From the NCBI GenBank assembly GCA_028622995.1, contig JAJQJQ010000006.1, positions 6,200,001 to 6,264,000 of the forward strand: a stretch of DNA of 64,000 nt, in the 5' to 3' direction. The position numbers were made by a program, and so were the translations under genes. Shown piece after piece: positions 22,370 to 35,900 of this stretch. Numbering within the stretch: the first letter of the stretch is position 1; each line of letters opens with the position of its first letter. This DNA is from Panagrolaimus kolymaensis (Eukaryota; Nematoda; Chromadorea; Rhabditida; Panagrolaimidae). The notes under the pieces are model-generated. The model was given only the letters and a program-made list of their open reading frames with translations, made no database searches and was not told the DNA's origin.

Positions 22370-22903
22370 TTATTGAGCAGAAGGTTTAAGATTAGATAAA
22401 TAATTTTCAAATGTATTTACTTCATTGCATTTATCATAATTGCACACACATTTAAACATGTATTCTATAGGATTTGCTCTTTTTGTAAGCGCAGAAAAAT
22501 CATATCTCTAAAAAAAGAAACAGCATTATTACATTTTTATTATAACCGCCAAGCTTTACCTCATATGTGCACATTGTAAGCACTTGATAAGCAGGCTCAT
22601 TGGAACCAAAGCCCATCATATAGGGTGAAAGATCATCATTATCTGGTCCTATACCAAATACTTTTGCCCTTACTTTTCCTGTTTCTGGCATGAAAGCGCA
22701 GAAAGTCCATTCATCATTTGTAAGTTCTTGTATTTCACCACCCTAAAAACATTATAAGTTAGAATCATTCATCGAAGGTAAGAAAAATTAAATACCTCAG
22801 TGTTGTCATAACATGTTAATGCTAAACTTCTTTGATAACATATCGCTAATATAACAATAGAAAAAATGATTGGCCTGGAGATAACATTCATAACTGAATA
22901 CAT
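22370..22903 (-). CDS. secreted six-cysteine Ly6/ET-module-like protein, paralogue 1
   Basis: Exons 22796-22903, 22560-22742 and 22370-22507 give 142 residues. The start (ATG at 22903) was chosen because it aligns with paralogue 2 and lies 57 nt after a TTTTTAG acceptor in both genes; an in-frame ATG further upstream gives an N-terminus without a counterpart. Signal peptide 1-28 ends YQRSLA. The mature protein begins LTCYDN and has Cys31, 51, 94, 117, 119 and 124, ending with KCVCNYDKCNE. This is typical of nematode Ly6/uPAR or ET-module proteins (a C-terminal C.....CN box). The function of most such small secreted or surface proteins is unknown. No GPI or transmembrane tail is visible, so it is probably secreted. 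Intron positions and phases match paralogue 2 exactly. Confidence 0.8.
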
Positions 22904-22960
22904 TTTTAAATATATTTTTTTAACAATAAAGCGAATAAGCGCCGTGTGCACTGTTATTAC

Positions 22961-25702
22961 CTAAAAATAGAGACACTTAGTTAAGAAAGTCATCCGAAGC
23001 ATTTAAGTCTAAGAAGACAATTATAAAAAAAACCACGCCTAAAATATCTATTTAATTCTTATATAAAAATGAATATTGAGAGAAGAAGGTGCTTCAAGAT
23101 GCAAAAGCATTTGAATGAAGACAAAGAAAAGCGATGAAAAAAGCTTGCCATAAATATGCTTTTATTCAAGAAAGGGGTTGAACATAATTTTTTTGCAGCA
23201 GCTCCGCCTTAACCAACTAACTATGGGCGGAGCAGTTTTTAGTTTATGAAGGGAGAAAGGAAAAAAATTATAGCAAAGATTATCACATAAAAAATGGCTG
23301 AAGTATACAAAATCTGAATTAAATATACATATATTTGCCTAATAATGTAATAATAATAGTTTTTATGTTTGTCATCAATGTTGAAAGAAAAAAAGGTTGG
23401 ATGACATTTTTTTGGCAAGACAAAAAACTTTTTTTAACATTAAAATTAGGAGTCTGACTTTTTCTTATTTGAGAAGTCCATTTTTAATCCTATCGTATAA
23501 AATTTTCAAGTAATGTCATTACAAAAGAATGAATGGCGAGACATTTCTCTTTTTTCTTTTGCACATTTAAAAGTGACATCAAAGTTCTTTAAATAAGCTA
23601 ATTTAAAAAGAAAAAGTAATGGTAAAGTTCTAAAATCACAAGAAATCCAACACACAGCGCAATCATTTTCAATCAAAGGCGGAGTACAAATGGCCAAACG
23701 CAACGTGCAATTTTTGGATTTTTTAATTATTTTTTAATAGTTAACGACTTATTAAAAAATCTGGAATGGGTTTAAAAAAATTCTGTTCCAGGCGTTTTTC
23801 AAATTAGAATATTAGCTATCGTTTCGTACAAACACATTTCAATTTGATTGAAAAATAAAAATTTTTTCTTAACGTAACTTTTTGGGTCCACCTCTACTCC
23901 GCCATGATTACGCTGTGAACAAGATCCAATAATTTCATTGCAAAAAAAAACTAATGGCTCCATGGCACTTAAAATATAATAAATATTATTGTAACACTAT
24001 TTATAAACTACAAAAATTGGCCAAGCGAATTTCGAGAACATAGCCCGGCGGCACTTATCCTCTTAATAATCCCTACTTAAAATGGCCGAGTATCTTTGTT
24101 GGCTATTTTTATTGACTTCTAGTCTTGGACATAATTAATTAAACTAAAAGCAATAACTTAAAATAAATAGTTTTAAAGGGGAAATAAGAATAAATGTGGA
24201 TTTTAGGAGTATTGAAGTTATTTAAAATCTCCTAAATCGAATACCAATGTTAAACTGAACAATGTAAAAATGTTTAAAAAATTCCAACAGAATAAAATTA
24301 AGCTCTCTTTTTGTTGTTGAACATAATTCCATAATACATCACCTATATTTTCACCCCTTTCTATGAACTCTCTAAGTCCTGATCCAGCTTTGATTTAGCT
24401 GGTGCTCATTGAGTTTTTTTATTTTTAAATTGTGTGTGTTTAAAAGCACAAAATTTCAAATACCTCAAAATATACTCCCTCTAAATTGTATCGAAATTCA
24501 TTTAGTTTATTTATATCGAATGATTCCACAACGTCATTTTGAACTTTATTACAATGTCTGAGCGCAAGGCTATTTTAGTTAATAAATTTATAGCACAATT
24601 TCATATGTTTTTTCAATAAATCAAATTTTATTAATTCGATTTATTTCAAAGCGCATTTTCAACTTTGTCCAAAAAACATTCAAACAAAAAAACGTAGGTT
24701 TGCTTTTTGTGACGACTTCAACTTTGCCGTTTTTAACTTTGATGATTTATTTTAAGATGATAAATATCATAACATAAAAATTTGCGTCAAAAAAATAAAT
24801 AAATGAAAGCAAAACAATTTAATTCAACGAAGAAAAAAAAACACAACAACTTTTGTAATAATTAAAAAAGAAAAATTCGGCTGTCTCGATAAAAAAAACG
24901 TGAATTATCAAAGAAGCGCGGTAACTGTTTTGTAAAAATAGCTTCCTGTTTTTTTGATTTTGGCCAATTAGGTGATGAATGAAATGATAACATTTATATT
25001 TTTCTTCGTATGATGTTATATTCCTTTTTTACTTCTTCACAGTATTAAAGAATGATGGCTTGTTTCTCTTATGAAAATTCAAGCTATGTTTTCTCTGTCA
25101 AAAAAGGGACTTTGAAAGTATTAAAAATTTTAGTTTACGTGTAAAAAATGCTAATCTCTTAGTTTGTAATTATGACTTTTTAATGTTGAATTCTTTATTA
25201 AAAATGAAATGTTGTGGACAGTGTCCATCAAATCCACCAATAAAAAACTCTCCATAACTTTCATAATCCAGCGCAATGTCTTGAAGTTTTGTAGTTGTGC
25301 TTTTTATTTTGTATTTTTGGTTTCGTAGTAATAAAAATATTTAAAAGTTTATTTAATATGTCACATTTTTTTTAATATGGTTTGTACTATTATTACATAA
25401 GACATATATAAGCATGGCCCGCCATAAGAGATATTTAAAATTTTAATTTAAGTTTAATTTTTTTTTCATTCAAAATTATCAAAAATTAAGTTAAACAACA
25501 ACAAATGTACAAATAAATTCAAACAATTTAAATATATAGTAAAATAATTATAAAAATTTGAAATGTATTATACCTTTGCCAAAATATAGGAAAACAATTT
25601 ATATATGAGACCAATTTTGAGATCCTCAAATATTCTTTTTAAAATAAAAGAGAGAGAGAGAGAGACATAACTAACAATATAAATTAAAAATGAAAAAGAT
25701 TT
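22961..25702. other. intergenic region between the two Ly6-like paralogues
   Basis: No gene is supported in these 2.7 kb. It contains the GC-rich inverted repeat upstream of paralogue 1 (23201-23233). It also holds a more widely spaced pair, GGCGGAGTA (23679-23687) and TACTCCGCC (23895-23903), and a short (AG)n run at 25649-25664. The remainder is AT-rich. Confidence 0.5.
23201..23233. promoter_or_regulatory. GC-rich inverted repeat upstream of Ly6-like gene 1
   Basis: GCTCCGCC (23201-23208) and GGCGGAGC (23226-23233) form a perfect 8-bp inverted repeat with a 17-nt spacer, about 300-330 bp upstream of the start codon. The same half-sites occur at the equivalent position upstream of paralogue 2. 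In DNA this AT-rich, conserved GC-rich palindromes suggest a paired transcription-factor site or a structured element. Confidence 0.5.
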
Positions 25703-25744
25703 TTAGGCTAGGCCGTTGTGATGAGTACCAGTAAACAAACCAAA
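25703..25744 (-). promoter_or_regulatory. conserved non-coding element downstream of Ly6-like gene 2
   Basis: The plus strand begins TTAGGCTAGGCCGTTGTG and continues ATGAGTACCAGTAAACAAACC. It is nearly identical to 22040-22081 although the coding exons of the two genes have diverged considerably. It lies about 290 nt beyond the stop codon. Confidence 0.55.
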
Positions 25745-26036
25745 CAAGACAAGGATGTGCCGCTGTTTTGTGAACTTAATAAAATAATAATAATTAAAAT
25801 AAAACAAATTTTACAGAAAAAAATAAATAAGAAGAAACAAACAATATAAAAAAAATAGACTCCGCATATGTGTCAGAAGAGAAAAGTAATTAACCTTTTT
25901 ACAATTAAAAAAACTTAACAATTCTTATTTTTTGTGATTGCGCCGTTAGGCACTTTTATTTTTTTAGAGTTTTATCAACATGCTATATTTGAAACTACGA
26001 AATAATTATTGGATTGACAGTTGATTTTCTTTATTA

Positions 26037-26647
26037 TTAATGCTGCAACTGCGATGGAGTAGGCTTTTGAGCAAGATTATGTAAATAATGTTCAAATGTA
26101 GTTCTTTCATTACATTTATCATAATTACAGACACAACGGAAAAGAAGTTCGGGCACTTGAAATTTAGGTGAAAATGAGCGGAAGTCATACTTCTATAATT
26201 AAAAAAGATAATTAGTAAAAGAAAAATACGTCACAGGAAAACCAGCTAGCTAGCTATACGAAAAAAATAAATAATGATGATGGATGCTTACCTCATAAAT
26301 GCACATAGAAAGAACTTGATATTTTTCATCGCTATTACCAAAAGCTAACATATAAGGTGCGATATCATCATTAGCTGAACTAAGGCCTGATACTCTTCCA
26401 CCGGTTACACTGTTAACATTACTTTCAGGAATTAAAGTACAGAAATTCCATTCATCATTACTGACTAGTCTCATTTCACCCTAAAAAAATAATAGTAAAA
26501 TTAGACATCTGCCAGAAAAATGGGTGAATTAAAACTTACATCAGTGTCATCGTAACATGTCAAAGCTAAACTTCTTTGATAAGAAATTGCCAAAATTATA
26601 AGTGTAAAAAGAATGGGTCTGCAGAGAGAATTTACGAATGAATTCAT
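26037..26647 (-). CDS. secreted six-cysteine Ly6/ET-module-like protein, paralogue 2
   Basis: Exons 26540-26647, 26292-26480 and 26037-26192 give 150 residues. The signal peptide again ends YQRSLA, and the mature protein begins LTCYDD. The cysteine pattern is the same (31, 50, 96, 119, 121, 126), with the C-terminal box RCVCNYDKCNE. The first exon is the same length (36 codons) as in paralogue 1, and the second and third are 2 and 6 codons longer. A TTTTTTTAG acceptor lies 57 nt before the ATG. The shared exon structure, orientation and flanking elements indicate a tandem gene duplication. Identity is high around the signal peptide and C-terminal box and lower between, consistent with an old duplication under different selection on the loops. 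Exact function unknown. Confidence 0.8.
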
Positions 26648-26923
26648 TTTTTGATTATTTATAAATAAAATAAAGTTAGTTGCTGAAGGAGCTACTTGGG
26701 TTACCTAAAAAAATAAATCCAATCAGTAAAGTAAAGAAACTTTTTTTTCAAATGAACGTTGTTTTTTTTCACGGCAAAAAAATATTAACAATAAAATGAA
26801 TTTTGAATATTTCAGACGACAAGGTACTTCTTGCCGTCGAAGTCAAGGCATCGAATGAAGCAAAGTAGCGTTGCAAACGAGCCCATTAAATGCTATTTCA
26901 AAAAAGGGCAGTACGGCTATGTT

Positions 26924-26970
26924 TGCTCCGCCCCAGTGAGGAGAAGGAGAGCTTACTTAAGGGCGGAGCA
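26924..26970. promoter_or_regulatory. GC-rich inverted repeat upstream of Ly6-like gene 2
   Basis: TGCTCCGCCC (26924-26933) and GGGCGGAGCA (26961-26970) form a perfect 10-bp inverted repeat with a 27-nt spacer, about 280-320 bp upstream of the start codon. It corresponds in position and half-site to 23201-23233. The spacer sequence is not conserved, only the arms. Confidence 0.55.
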
Positions 26971-29900
26971 GGGTAAAAGACAAAAAAAGAAGGAAAAGAA
27001 AAAGAAAAAAGCAGCTTTATACAATCTGCACCTCTTTTTTGAGGATATAAAAAAAAATTGTTGAAAAAAATCTAAATACCGGAATGTTAGTTGTAAAAAA
27101 CAGAAGAAGAAAAAAAAGTAAAAAATTTGCAATTTTAAGGAATGTGATGTTTAATAAGCAAGGAAGTGCACCTTTAAACCCATGGCTTTAGAACATGGCA
27201 GAAGAAAATAGAAAGGTTTAAAAATGGTACAAAAAAGACGATCATCAAAAGCTTAACAAATGATGGCACACAAAATGATTTTAATTTGGAACCCCAAATT
27301 TGATGAATCAACTCTAAAAATCTAGAAAAATCTTTCGTCGCCAATGTAAGAAATTGTATTTTAGACAGACAAAAATTATTTTCCCATGCTATAATAAAAT
27401 GATGCTAAATTCAAATATAAAAAAAACAAAAAAGGATGTGGCCGCGATGTGTAATGATGACTTTTGATCAAAGTCCTTTTAGCTTGCTTGCTTTTTTAAT
27501 GTTTTAAACTTTTGTTTCTGCAAGCAGCAACAAAAAAATCTGATGTGGGAAACAAAAATATCTCCACCGATTATATGGTGATGAGAGACAAAGAATCAAA
27601 CTATGTCTGTGATATTACGAAATCGCGTTGGAAATTAAATTTATTTGCTAGCGTCTTACTTAACGACGTCGATGATGCAAAATAGGAAAGAAAGCAGTGA
27701 TCACCATCACCGAAAAAAGCGGGAAACAGAGGAGAAGGAGGTGGGTAATAACCTAGACAAAATTTATTATGGGTGTAAAAAAAGGTTTTACTTTTTTTTT
27801 AAATATGACATTTAATTTCAGCTGCTGTTCTGTCAGCGGGTCTCGTTTTTTTATTTTGTGACGTTTTAAGACTATTTAAAAAAGCAACATTTTTTTAAAT
27901 AAAAAATTAAGAAATCCCACTCTAATTTAAAAAAATATCGGAAACAGGTGGAATTTTTTTTGGGAGTAAGTAACTGTTCGAAAATGCCACCGACTAAGTA
28001 GCAAGGAGATGAATAAAATAAATGCGAATGGATGGACCCAAGCAGGTTTATATTGCGCAATTTTGCGATCCTTACATAAGCACTTCCTTCGTTTTCTCCC
28101 GCCCTGCTTGGCTCAACTCATCCCATTTATTTATGAATGCATCGCAGTTCCAGATTTTCATTTTTAAATTACGTAAGTATAAAACAGTCAGCCTAAAAAA
28201 ACGATGAATGATGAAGGGAAAAAGGATGAAAATGAGGTCAAGGAAGGGAAGGAAGCAACATCCCGTTCTTCATCAACCTTCAAAATTTCGCTTCGGCAAT
28301 CCAAAAACAAACAAAAAACGGAAAAATCAGATGGTTTGAAAAAAGAGATAATATAACTAACGTTTGATTGATGAAATTTTGTGAAATCAAAAACAAAAAT
28401 ATAATAAAAAAAGAAACACAAAAAAAAAGAAAGAAAAAAGATAAAACGAAAAAAAGGAAGGTTTTTTACAACTTTTTTTACTATGTATATGGTTTCAGAG
28501 CTCTGATCACCGACATCGCATTAAAATAGCCTTTTTATAGGTTCGTAAACTTTTTTTGACTTGATAAAAAAATGATATAAAACTTTGATTTGTTAAAATA
28601 AAAAAAACCTTGTGATTTTCTGATCTTTGAAAATTATTTTTGGCCTCAACTTCGCATAATAAAAAACCTTTTTATATATCTTTTTTTTCTGGCTCTCATT
28701 TCGATTGTTTAATTTTTTGATGAAAAAAAAGTAAAACTATGATTATAAAAAGCTGTGATGATGATTTTTGTTTCTCAAAGATATAAGTGCATATTGCCTA
28801 TTTTAAGGCATAAAAAAATATAATAAAAATGCTTGTTCACATCCGTTCATTTCTCAAATAAAAAAGGCTAACAACTATCATTGCCGGAAATGTCGTTGTC
28901 GACGTCGTAAGTAATAAGTGAAATTAAATGAGATGAGAGATTTATGTATCTAACGAGGCGAGAAAAAAAAAACAAGCGCACGGATTCTGACTGAAAAAAG
29001 AAAATGTAATTATTTTTTTTATTAATTAATAATCGTTTATTTTTTTTAATTATTTTTTTATTCTTCGTTGACCCTAAATAAAATTAAAAGCAAGCTATAA
29101 ATTGCTTTCCACTAAACTAAAAGGTTTATTTATATAATAAAATTTTGGGTAGTGGATTATAAAATTATTAATATTTAATAAAGTTTATTATTTTATTATT
29201 TTTTTGATGACGACATAAAAGCAGCTAAAAATTGCAAAAAAAAAGAAGAAAGAAGCTTTCTTCTTTAACAATCCTCCTCTTCTTTTAAAGCTTGAGGCTT
29301 GAAAAATCATTGACGTAGAAAATTTTGAGGGCGAATAAAAAAATGAGAAGAAAAAAAACTATATTAATTGTTGTATCACAAATTTTGTGGCATGACACTG
29401 ATTTGCTTGAGTGATTTAGATGATATGTGTGGAAAGTTCATTTACCGGAGAAGTAGTAGTAACTACGTATTATTAAAATTCTTTCTTTCTCTCTTTCTCT
29501 TTCTCAAATACGTAATAATTTATTACTTTGATTAATAAAATATTACATATGTGTTCATTAAGCATGAGAGGATGAATATGCTACGGTATTGTGATGAATT
29601 GTTGTATTTACTTACTTACCTAAACTTTTATACTATTTATGTATTCGCGAGTTTACTGTAGGATTAACCTAACTATTTTCTTCTTTTTTTGTGTTTGTTT
29701 TTTTGTTATTAAAAAATGTAATAAGTATGTAGGTTTTTTTTTCTTTTGTCAAATTATGTGTGTGATGGTGGTGTTGAAGCTTTTTTTTTTAATACTGTCT
29801 CATGATTTTTAGAAATTACATGTTTTGCAAACAAAAAAGGTATTACTTTGTGTTTTCTAAACTATGGTTATTATATATATTATTTGGAACAAATAAATAG

Positions 29901-32900
29901 CATTTTTGCAAAAACATAATGCAATCTTATATTCAAGCTTTAAAAAGCTTTAAAATAATGACAGCTTTTGTTTTGTTTTTTAAAAGAAAAATTGGCTACA
30001 AATCTCAATAACCTACTCAATTTGTGAAATATTAAATTTATAAAAGAAGCCAAATGATCACTTTTAAATAATAAAACCCATTAAGTTAAGATAAATTCAA
30101 TCAGTTTATAAACGCCATAAAAAAATTCGCATAAAATTTGCAAAAATAAAAAAGTGTGACAAAATTTTTCTTAAACTTGTTAGAAGAAAAGGTGTAAATC
30201 AAAAAGGTTATAGAAAGAATAATAAATTTGGGCTCTGGCCATTAACCTTTTGGAGCTAAATTATAAAATAAAATGAGTAAAATGAAATTTACAAAAACTA
30301 TTGATGAGAACAAATCCGCCACCATAAGTTTTTTATCTTAAAATTTTAGCAAAGAAGATCTATGAACAATGCTTGCCATTAACTTTGCTTTGATAGTTAA
30401 TATTTATATCTAACTATTCATTATTGAATCAAAAAGCTTTCTTTCATCTTCATTTTATTCCAAAGATCCGAAAAGTGAATAATGCAAAACTAGAATTTTA
30501 AAAAAACAATGGCAAACCTTTTGGTGGAATGCAAAGCAGCAGTCAATTGTTGCTCTAAACGCTTTTTAGTTGTTGCATTATTCGAAAGTTTTTATTATTT
30601 CTGGAAATTATGAATAGTTTCGGCGTTTCCTTTTCCATTGTTTAAAGGTATCCTTGAGCAAAGAACAGAAAACGGAAATCACTAACATGAGGCAACTTTA
30701 TCATAAGCATATACAGTTAAAAAATACTGTACCATAACCTTCTTCTCAACGGCAAAAAATGCGATTTCTAAATACTTGTTTTTCTGGAAAAAATCTCCAC
30801 GAACTTATTTTTTTTCTTCCGTTTTAATTGTTAGTACATTTGATTTTTTTTAAATATTATTAAAATAAAAAAAGGTATTCTTGCAAAATTCAAAATTAAA
30901 AAATAACAACAAAAAATAGCTTTTTGAAATGTACAACCACATTTCCGCAAAGTTTTTTGTATTTTCATGTGACTTTTAAAAATTATTTCTTTTACTGTAG
31001 TATACTTTCATGTTAGATGTTTTTTTCCTTTGTAATACAAATTTTTTTCTTTTCTTTTTTCTTCCGTTAATGTTTAGCCTTTTGTTTTTTAATATTTCTA
31101 AATTGGTTTTTATCCTATCATTGGCCATATGATATCTTTTGCACTCACGCATTCACGCCATCAGTAAATGACTACACACTCGATAACTAATCATTCACTT
31201 TATTATCCCCATTTTTTTTACTAAAGAAGTTTTTTACAGAAAAAATTATCTATGTATTTTGGTGTTTTTTATCCTTTTTCGAAGGATTTTAAGAAAAAGA
31301 AAAAAAAAGTATCTGTAAATTCTTTAGAGATTTTTTTCTTTTTTTATCGTCAATGACAAATTAATTACTAATTTTTCCTGGGTGTCGAAAGCAAGCTGGC
31401 TTTTTTTTTTATGATACGTAAACCTCTTATATTTGGGTATATGTAAATGTATTCCCTGCCTGGTAAATCCATCTTATCTGGGTTTTTTTACTACGACGAA
31501 ATAGAAAAAAAACTAATTAATAATGTTAAAAGTATAAAAAAGAAAAACTTCTGGATAGATTTTTTTTACTTCAAATATATTAAAACAAAAGGGTCTTTTT
31601 TTGAAGAAAGAGAGGATTTTGTTTTTTGTATTCTTTACTTTTTTTCTTTTTTTTCTGAGATACAAATGTTTTTTCTTTTTGTAGTTTTAAGAAATTCTTC
31701 GTTAGAAAAAAAATTGTTATTAATGTTTTTTAGTTTTAACATTTAAAGAACTGTTTTTAAGACTCTTATATTACATGGGAGTGAATGTATCTATGTAGTA
31801 CAGCAAACAAAAAAAACATAAAACATTTAACAAGGTTTTAATATAGCACTTATTTAAAAAAAAACTAAACTTCCGCAAAAAACATTTAATTGCAGCAGTA
31901 GCAGTGTGGGAGCAAAAAATCAAAATCGGAGACCACATTATTCTTCTCAAATTTAATTCAAAGTTCAAGAAACTTTGAGATAATTTTGTATATTTTAGAA
32001 TTTTCCCGATTTTTCTTTATTTATTTATTTTTTGCGGTGGTGGTTTAGAAAGAGAGAGAAATTAAAAAAACTAATTTGATTTCGATCACTTGAAACAACA
32101 ACGAAGAAAGAAAGCAATGAATGAAGGGTCAAAGCCGGTTTTGCAAAGTTTCAAAATGCAGGTTAGTTAGTTAGTATATTATTGCATATTATGTGAATGA
32201 AATGAAATAAATTAAGAAGAGAATAGTTTAATAATCCTTCCTAGTAATTTTGATTGAAATCGGTCACCTGGAAATCTTCCATGGGAAAATACAATAAAAA
32301 TGAAAAAATTAGCATAAAAAAATGAATGAATGCGTAAGAAATGAAGTTTGCTTTTCATTGCATAAAAATGAAGTGGTGATGAGCGGCGGTTAATTATTAG
32401 TTATTACAAAAAAATACTAAAGGATCAAAATATAACAAAGGATCTAAATATGCCCGAAGGATCCAAAGATCCATTTGCCAATGAAATTTGCATATAAATG
32501 AAGTTTATAAAAATGGAAAATTTTGCATAATAATAAATGAAAGCGCAAAACAAAAAGCTTGCTTTGTCATTGCAATGAAAGTGAAGCTTGATGAGTGGCA
32601 GTTAATTTTGATACCCAAATATGCCAAATGATTTGCATAAAATAACTTTCATGGCCGACCGAAGGTCGGCGCTGCGATATATCATATATGAACAATGATT
32701 TTAATTTTATTAGAAAGGATGAAGTTGATTTTATTATTGAGGTGTTTTAAAGCATTTGTGGAGAAGGACAGGGGATTCAATATTTAGAAACTAAAAGGAA
32801 TGGTGATGTATGAGGATTATATATGGATGGGGTAATAAAATTAGTTGAACGCATAGAAAAGATTCCTTACTATGAGAAGGATCCATGCCATAAGATTTCA

Positions 32901-35900
32901 AATAATCATAAAGTAAAAAAAAATTGCGCAAATTTCAATTGAATATGAAATATTTTTTTAATAATAAAATGTTTAGAAAAAAATAGAGATCGCGGCGCGG
33001 AGCGCCGCTTCTTGCCTAGTAATTAAATAAAAATGATGTATTGGGTTATTTATTGTGGACTTTATTGCTTGTAATAATGTGAAGAAAAAAAATTAACAAA
33101 AAAACCGTTGAATATCGCTGCTTAACTTGTTATAATAGTTTCAATACTAAAGAGTTAAACGGAGACAGAAAGTGAAACACTTCTTATAAAAGCAGTAAAG
33201 TTAGACATATCAAGATCGAAAATTCATGACATAATGGTAATCCTTTGCTTACCATTGAAAACCTTTTTGCGTTATCATTTATTTTTCTTCTAAGAAGCTT
33301 ATTTCTCCAATTATAAGAAACTTACATTAGATGACTATAGGATTTTTACGCTGCTAAAACGCATGTTTAAATTGTTATAAACTGCCGTTTCAGCAAACAA
33401 TGCATATATGCATGATTAAGTAAATAATTTAAGTTTATAAATTTAAAACATCATGATCGCTTAAACTACATATATAAACACGCAGCAGATGGATGGTTAA
33501 TAGCAGTAGTAGTAGTAATAAGAATTTTACAAATCATAAGTTTATAATTTTAATGAAATGTTTTGAACCTACTCTTTCCTTTCACAAATTCAACAACAAA
33601 CTAACAACAAAAAAACCCACGCTGGATGCCTTGCTTACAACTTTTTTTCATCTGCTTTAGTAATTTATTATTGCTCATAGAGAGAGTAGAATACGATAAA
33701 ATGGAGCAAAGGAGCAAAAAAGATGACTATTATGCTTTTTCCATTAACTTTCGCTACCTTTTTAATTTAAAAACGACTAAAACCCAAAATTGCACTTTAA
33801 AAATCTTCACATTCAAAGTGATTTCACAGAGAGAGAAAAAAATCATGTGCCAGAAAGATTTCTTGTACATTTGTGTACATACATATGTGCACAAAAATCC
33901 AATTTTTAATTTCATAAAAAACAGCTTTTGTACTTTAATAAAAATCGAGATCCTATTTACACAATCTCTTCCATTTATTTCTGCTTCTTTTCATAATGGC
34001 TTATAAGCATTGGAACAATGCCTTCTTTTTTTTAAGTTAACAAAGAAAACGTAAAAAAATTAAGCGAATGAAGCAGAAAATAAAAAAAAGCTATTTTAAA
34101 ACTTATCTTAATTTCCCAAACTTTGATGCATCAAAAACAAACGCATTTACTCATTCATCATCATCGCTACAGTATACAAAATTATAAAAAACAGAGAAAG
34201 TTATTAAAAATAAAAATAAAAGTTTTTGTTTTTTGTATTATTTTTTGTTGCTGTTAAGTTTTTCAATTCCAAACTTTTTTTTGCATTGTTTTTTGTGGTA
34301 TTATATTATTTATTTTTTTCTAACACGTTATGTTATTTGTTTTTCTCGGAGCAGCAATTTTTTTATATGTATTGTTTTTTGTTTTTTTGCAAAGCTATGA
34401 AAAAAAAAGTTTCACTCACGTGGAGAATGAATATATTATACATACAAATATGAGTAACGGAAATAACACCTATAAAAAATTATAATCTCACGAGCAGTAG
34501 CAGTAAGAGGATCATGGATTATGGTAAGCTTTCATTCTAGGGATTTAAGAAAAAAAAAGAAAAAAAGACTGCTACTTATGTATTTATTTGCAACATATTT
34601 TATCTAAAGTTAGTCATTATGTGACAGGTACTACTTTCTTCTTTTTTTCTATCTTCCTCTTAAAGGCTTTTGACTCATTGAATGGTACTTTCGTCCTCGT
34701 AGCTTTTTTTTATAACAAAGATGCCATCCCTAGATACCGTAACTGTAATCGTTAACTAATAAATTAACAAAAAAAAAGTGGTGAAAAAATACTTAAACAA
34801 GCTTGAATGCTTTCTTAGGGAACTAAAAAGAGTAATGTCAACTAAAGGTTAAGTAAGGGTCATTCTTTGGCCTCTCATTAACAGCATCATCAGTAGTAAT
34901 AAAAAAAAGTTGTTACGTAGTTTTTTTTATGCCATTTTAAACCCATTATCATTAAAATAGCCGGTCGATGGCGGTGGCGGTGACGCCATCCATCGGTGCA
35001 TGACCCTCCACAAAGTCGTCAAAAAATGGCAACATTCCATTATTACTACTCCTTCTCCATTTCGCCCAAAAAAAGAGGGGTAATTATTTAACCAAAAAAT
35101 GTTCCTAAAAAGCATGGTTTTAATTTTGTTTTACTTTATTAAAAAAATGAGAGGACTAAGACTTTAGCTGCTTTTTTTTGACGACGATGACAACGACGAA
35201 AATGTCGATAGCATTTCTTTGAATGTATGCGCGAAAAAAAAAGTCCATGGTAGTGGTGGCGGATGGAGGATGGAATGGAAGCTAAATGTCATAGCTATTT
35301 GGAGTTTTTGGGAGGAAAATAAGTGTCATAATGACATGTAATCATCATCATCATCATCAAACAAGCAAGAAGCATCCACCACCAACATGAAGGAGAAAAA
35401 AGTTTAAGCCATAAAAAATGAGGGAAATACAATTTTTTTAAAAGAAAAGAATTTTGGTGCCAGTCACATTAGTTTTTTTTATGAGCGGATTATTACTACT
35501 TTACTATTTCGTAAATTTTTTTGCCAAAACTTATTGAACCCTTAAAGATGGATAAAATATATAAAGTTAAAAGATTACGACGCTCCTAAATTTTTTAGCA
35601 ATATTTAAAGGAAGAAACTATGTTAATCGAAGCTTAGAGTATATTAACCTAGCTTTTAAGTCTACAGAACGAAACACAAAACCCGAAGAAATAGTTAAAC
35701 AAAATTCTATGATTACTGGGGCTACAGTATTTCCATAGCTTCGTAGATAAGCTTACCTATTTTACTTTTTTTCCATTTCCTGTTTACTTTTTGTACAAAT
35801 AAAGCTTTTTTTAAACAAATTTTGCATGATTAACAAGCACTTTAATTTCAGACAAATCTCTTAAGTTTTTTAACTTTTCTTTTTGAAGTTTGAACTTTCA

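Noticed and set aside
26685..26704. Resemblance of GTAACCCAAGTAG (minus strand) to the nematode spliced leader SL1
   Set aside because: Only a few bases match, there is no SL RNA donor or Sm site next to it, and the equivalent leader of paralogue 1 does not share it.
28022..28207. Plus-strand open frame in a higher-GC patch
   Set aside because: Short, with no splice partners, signal or recognisable motif.
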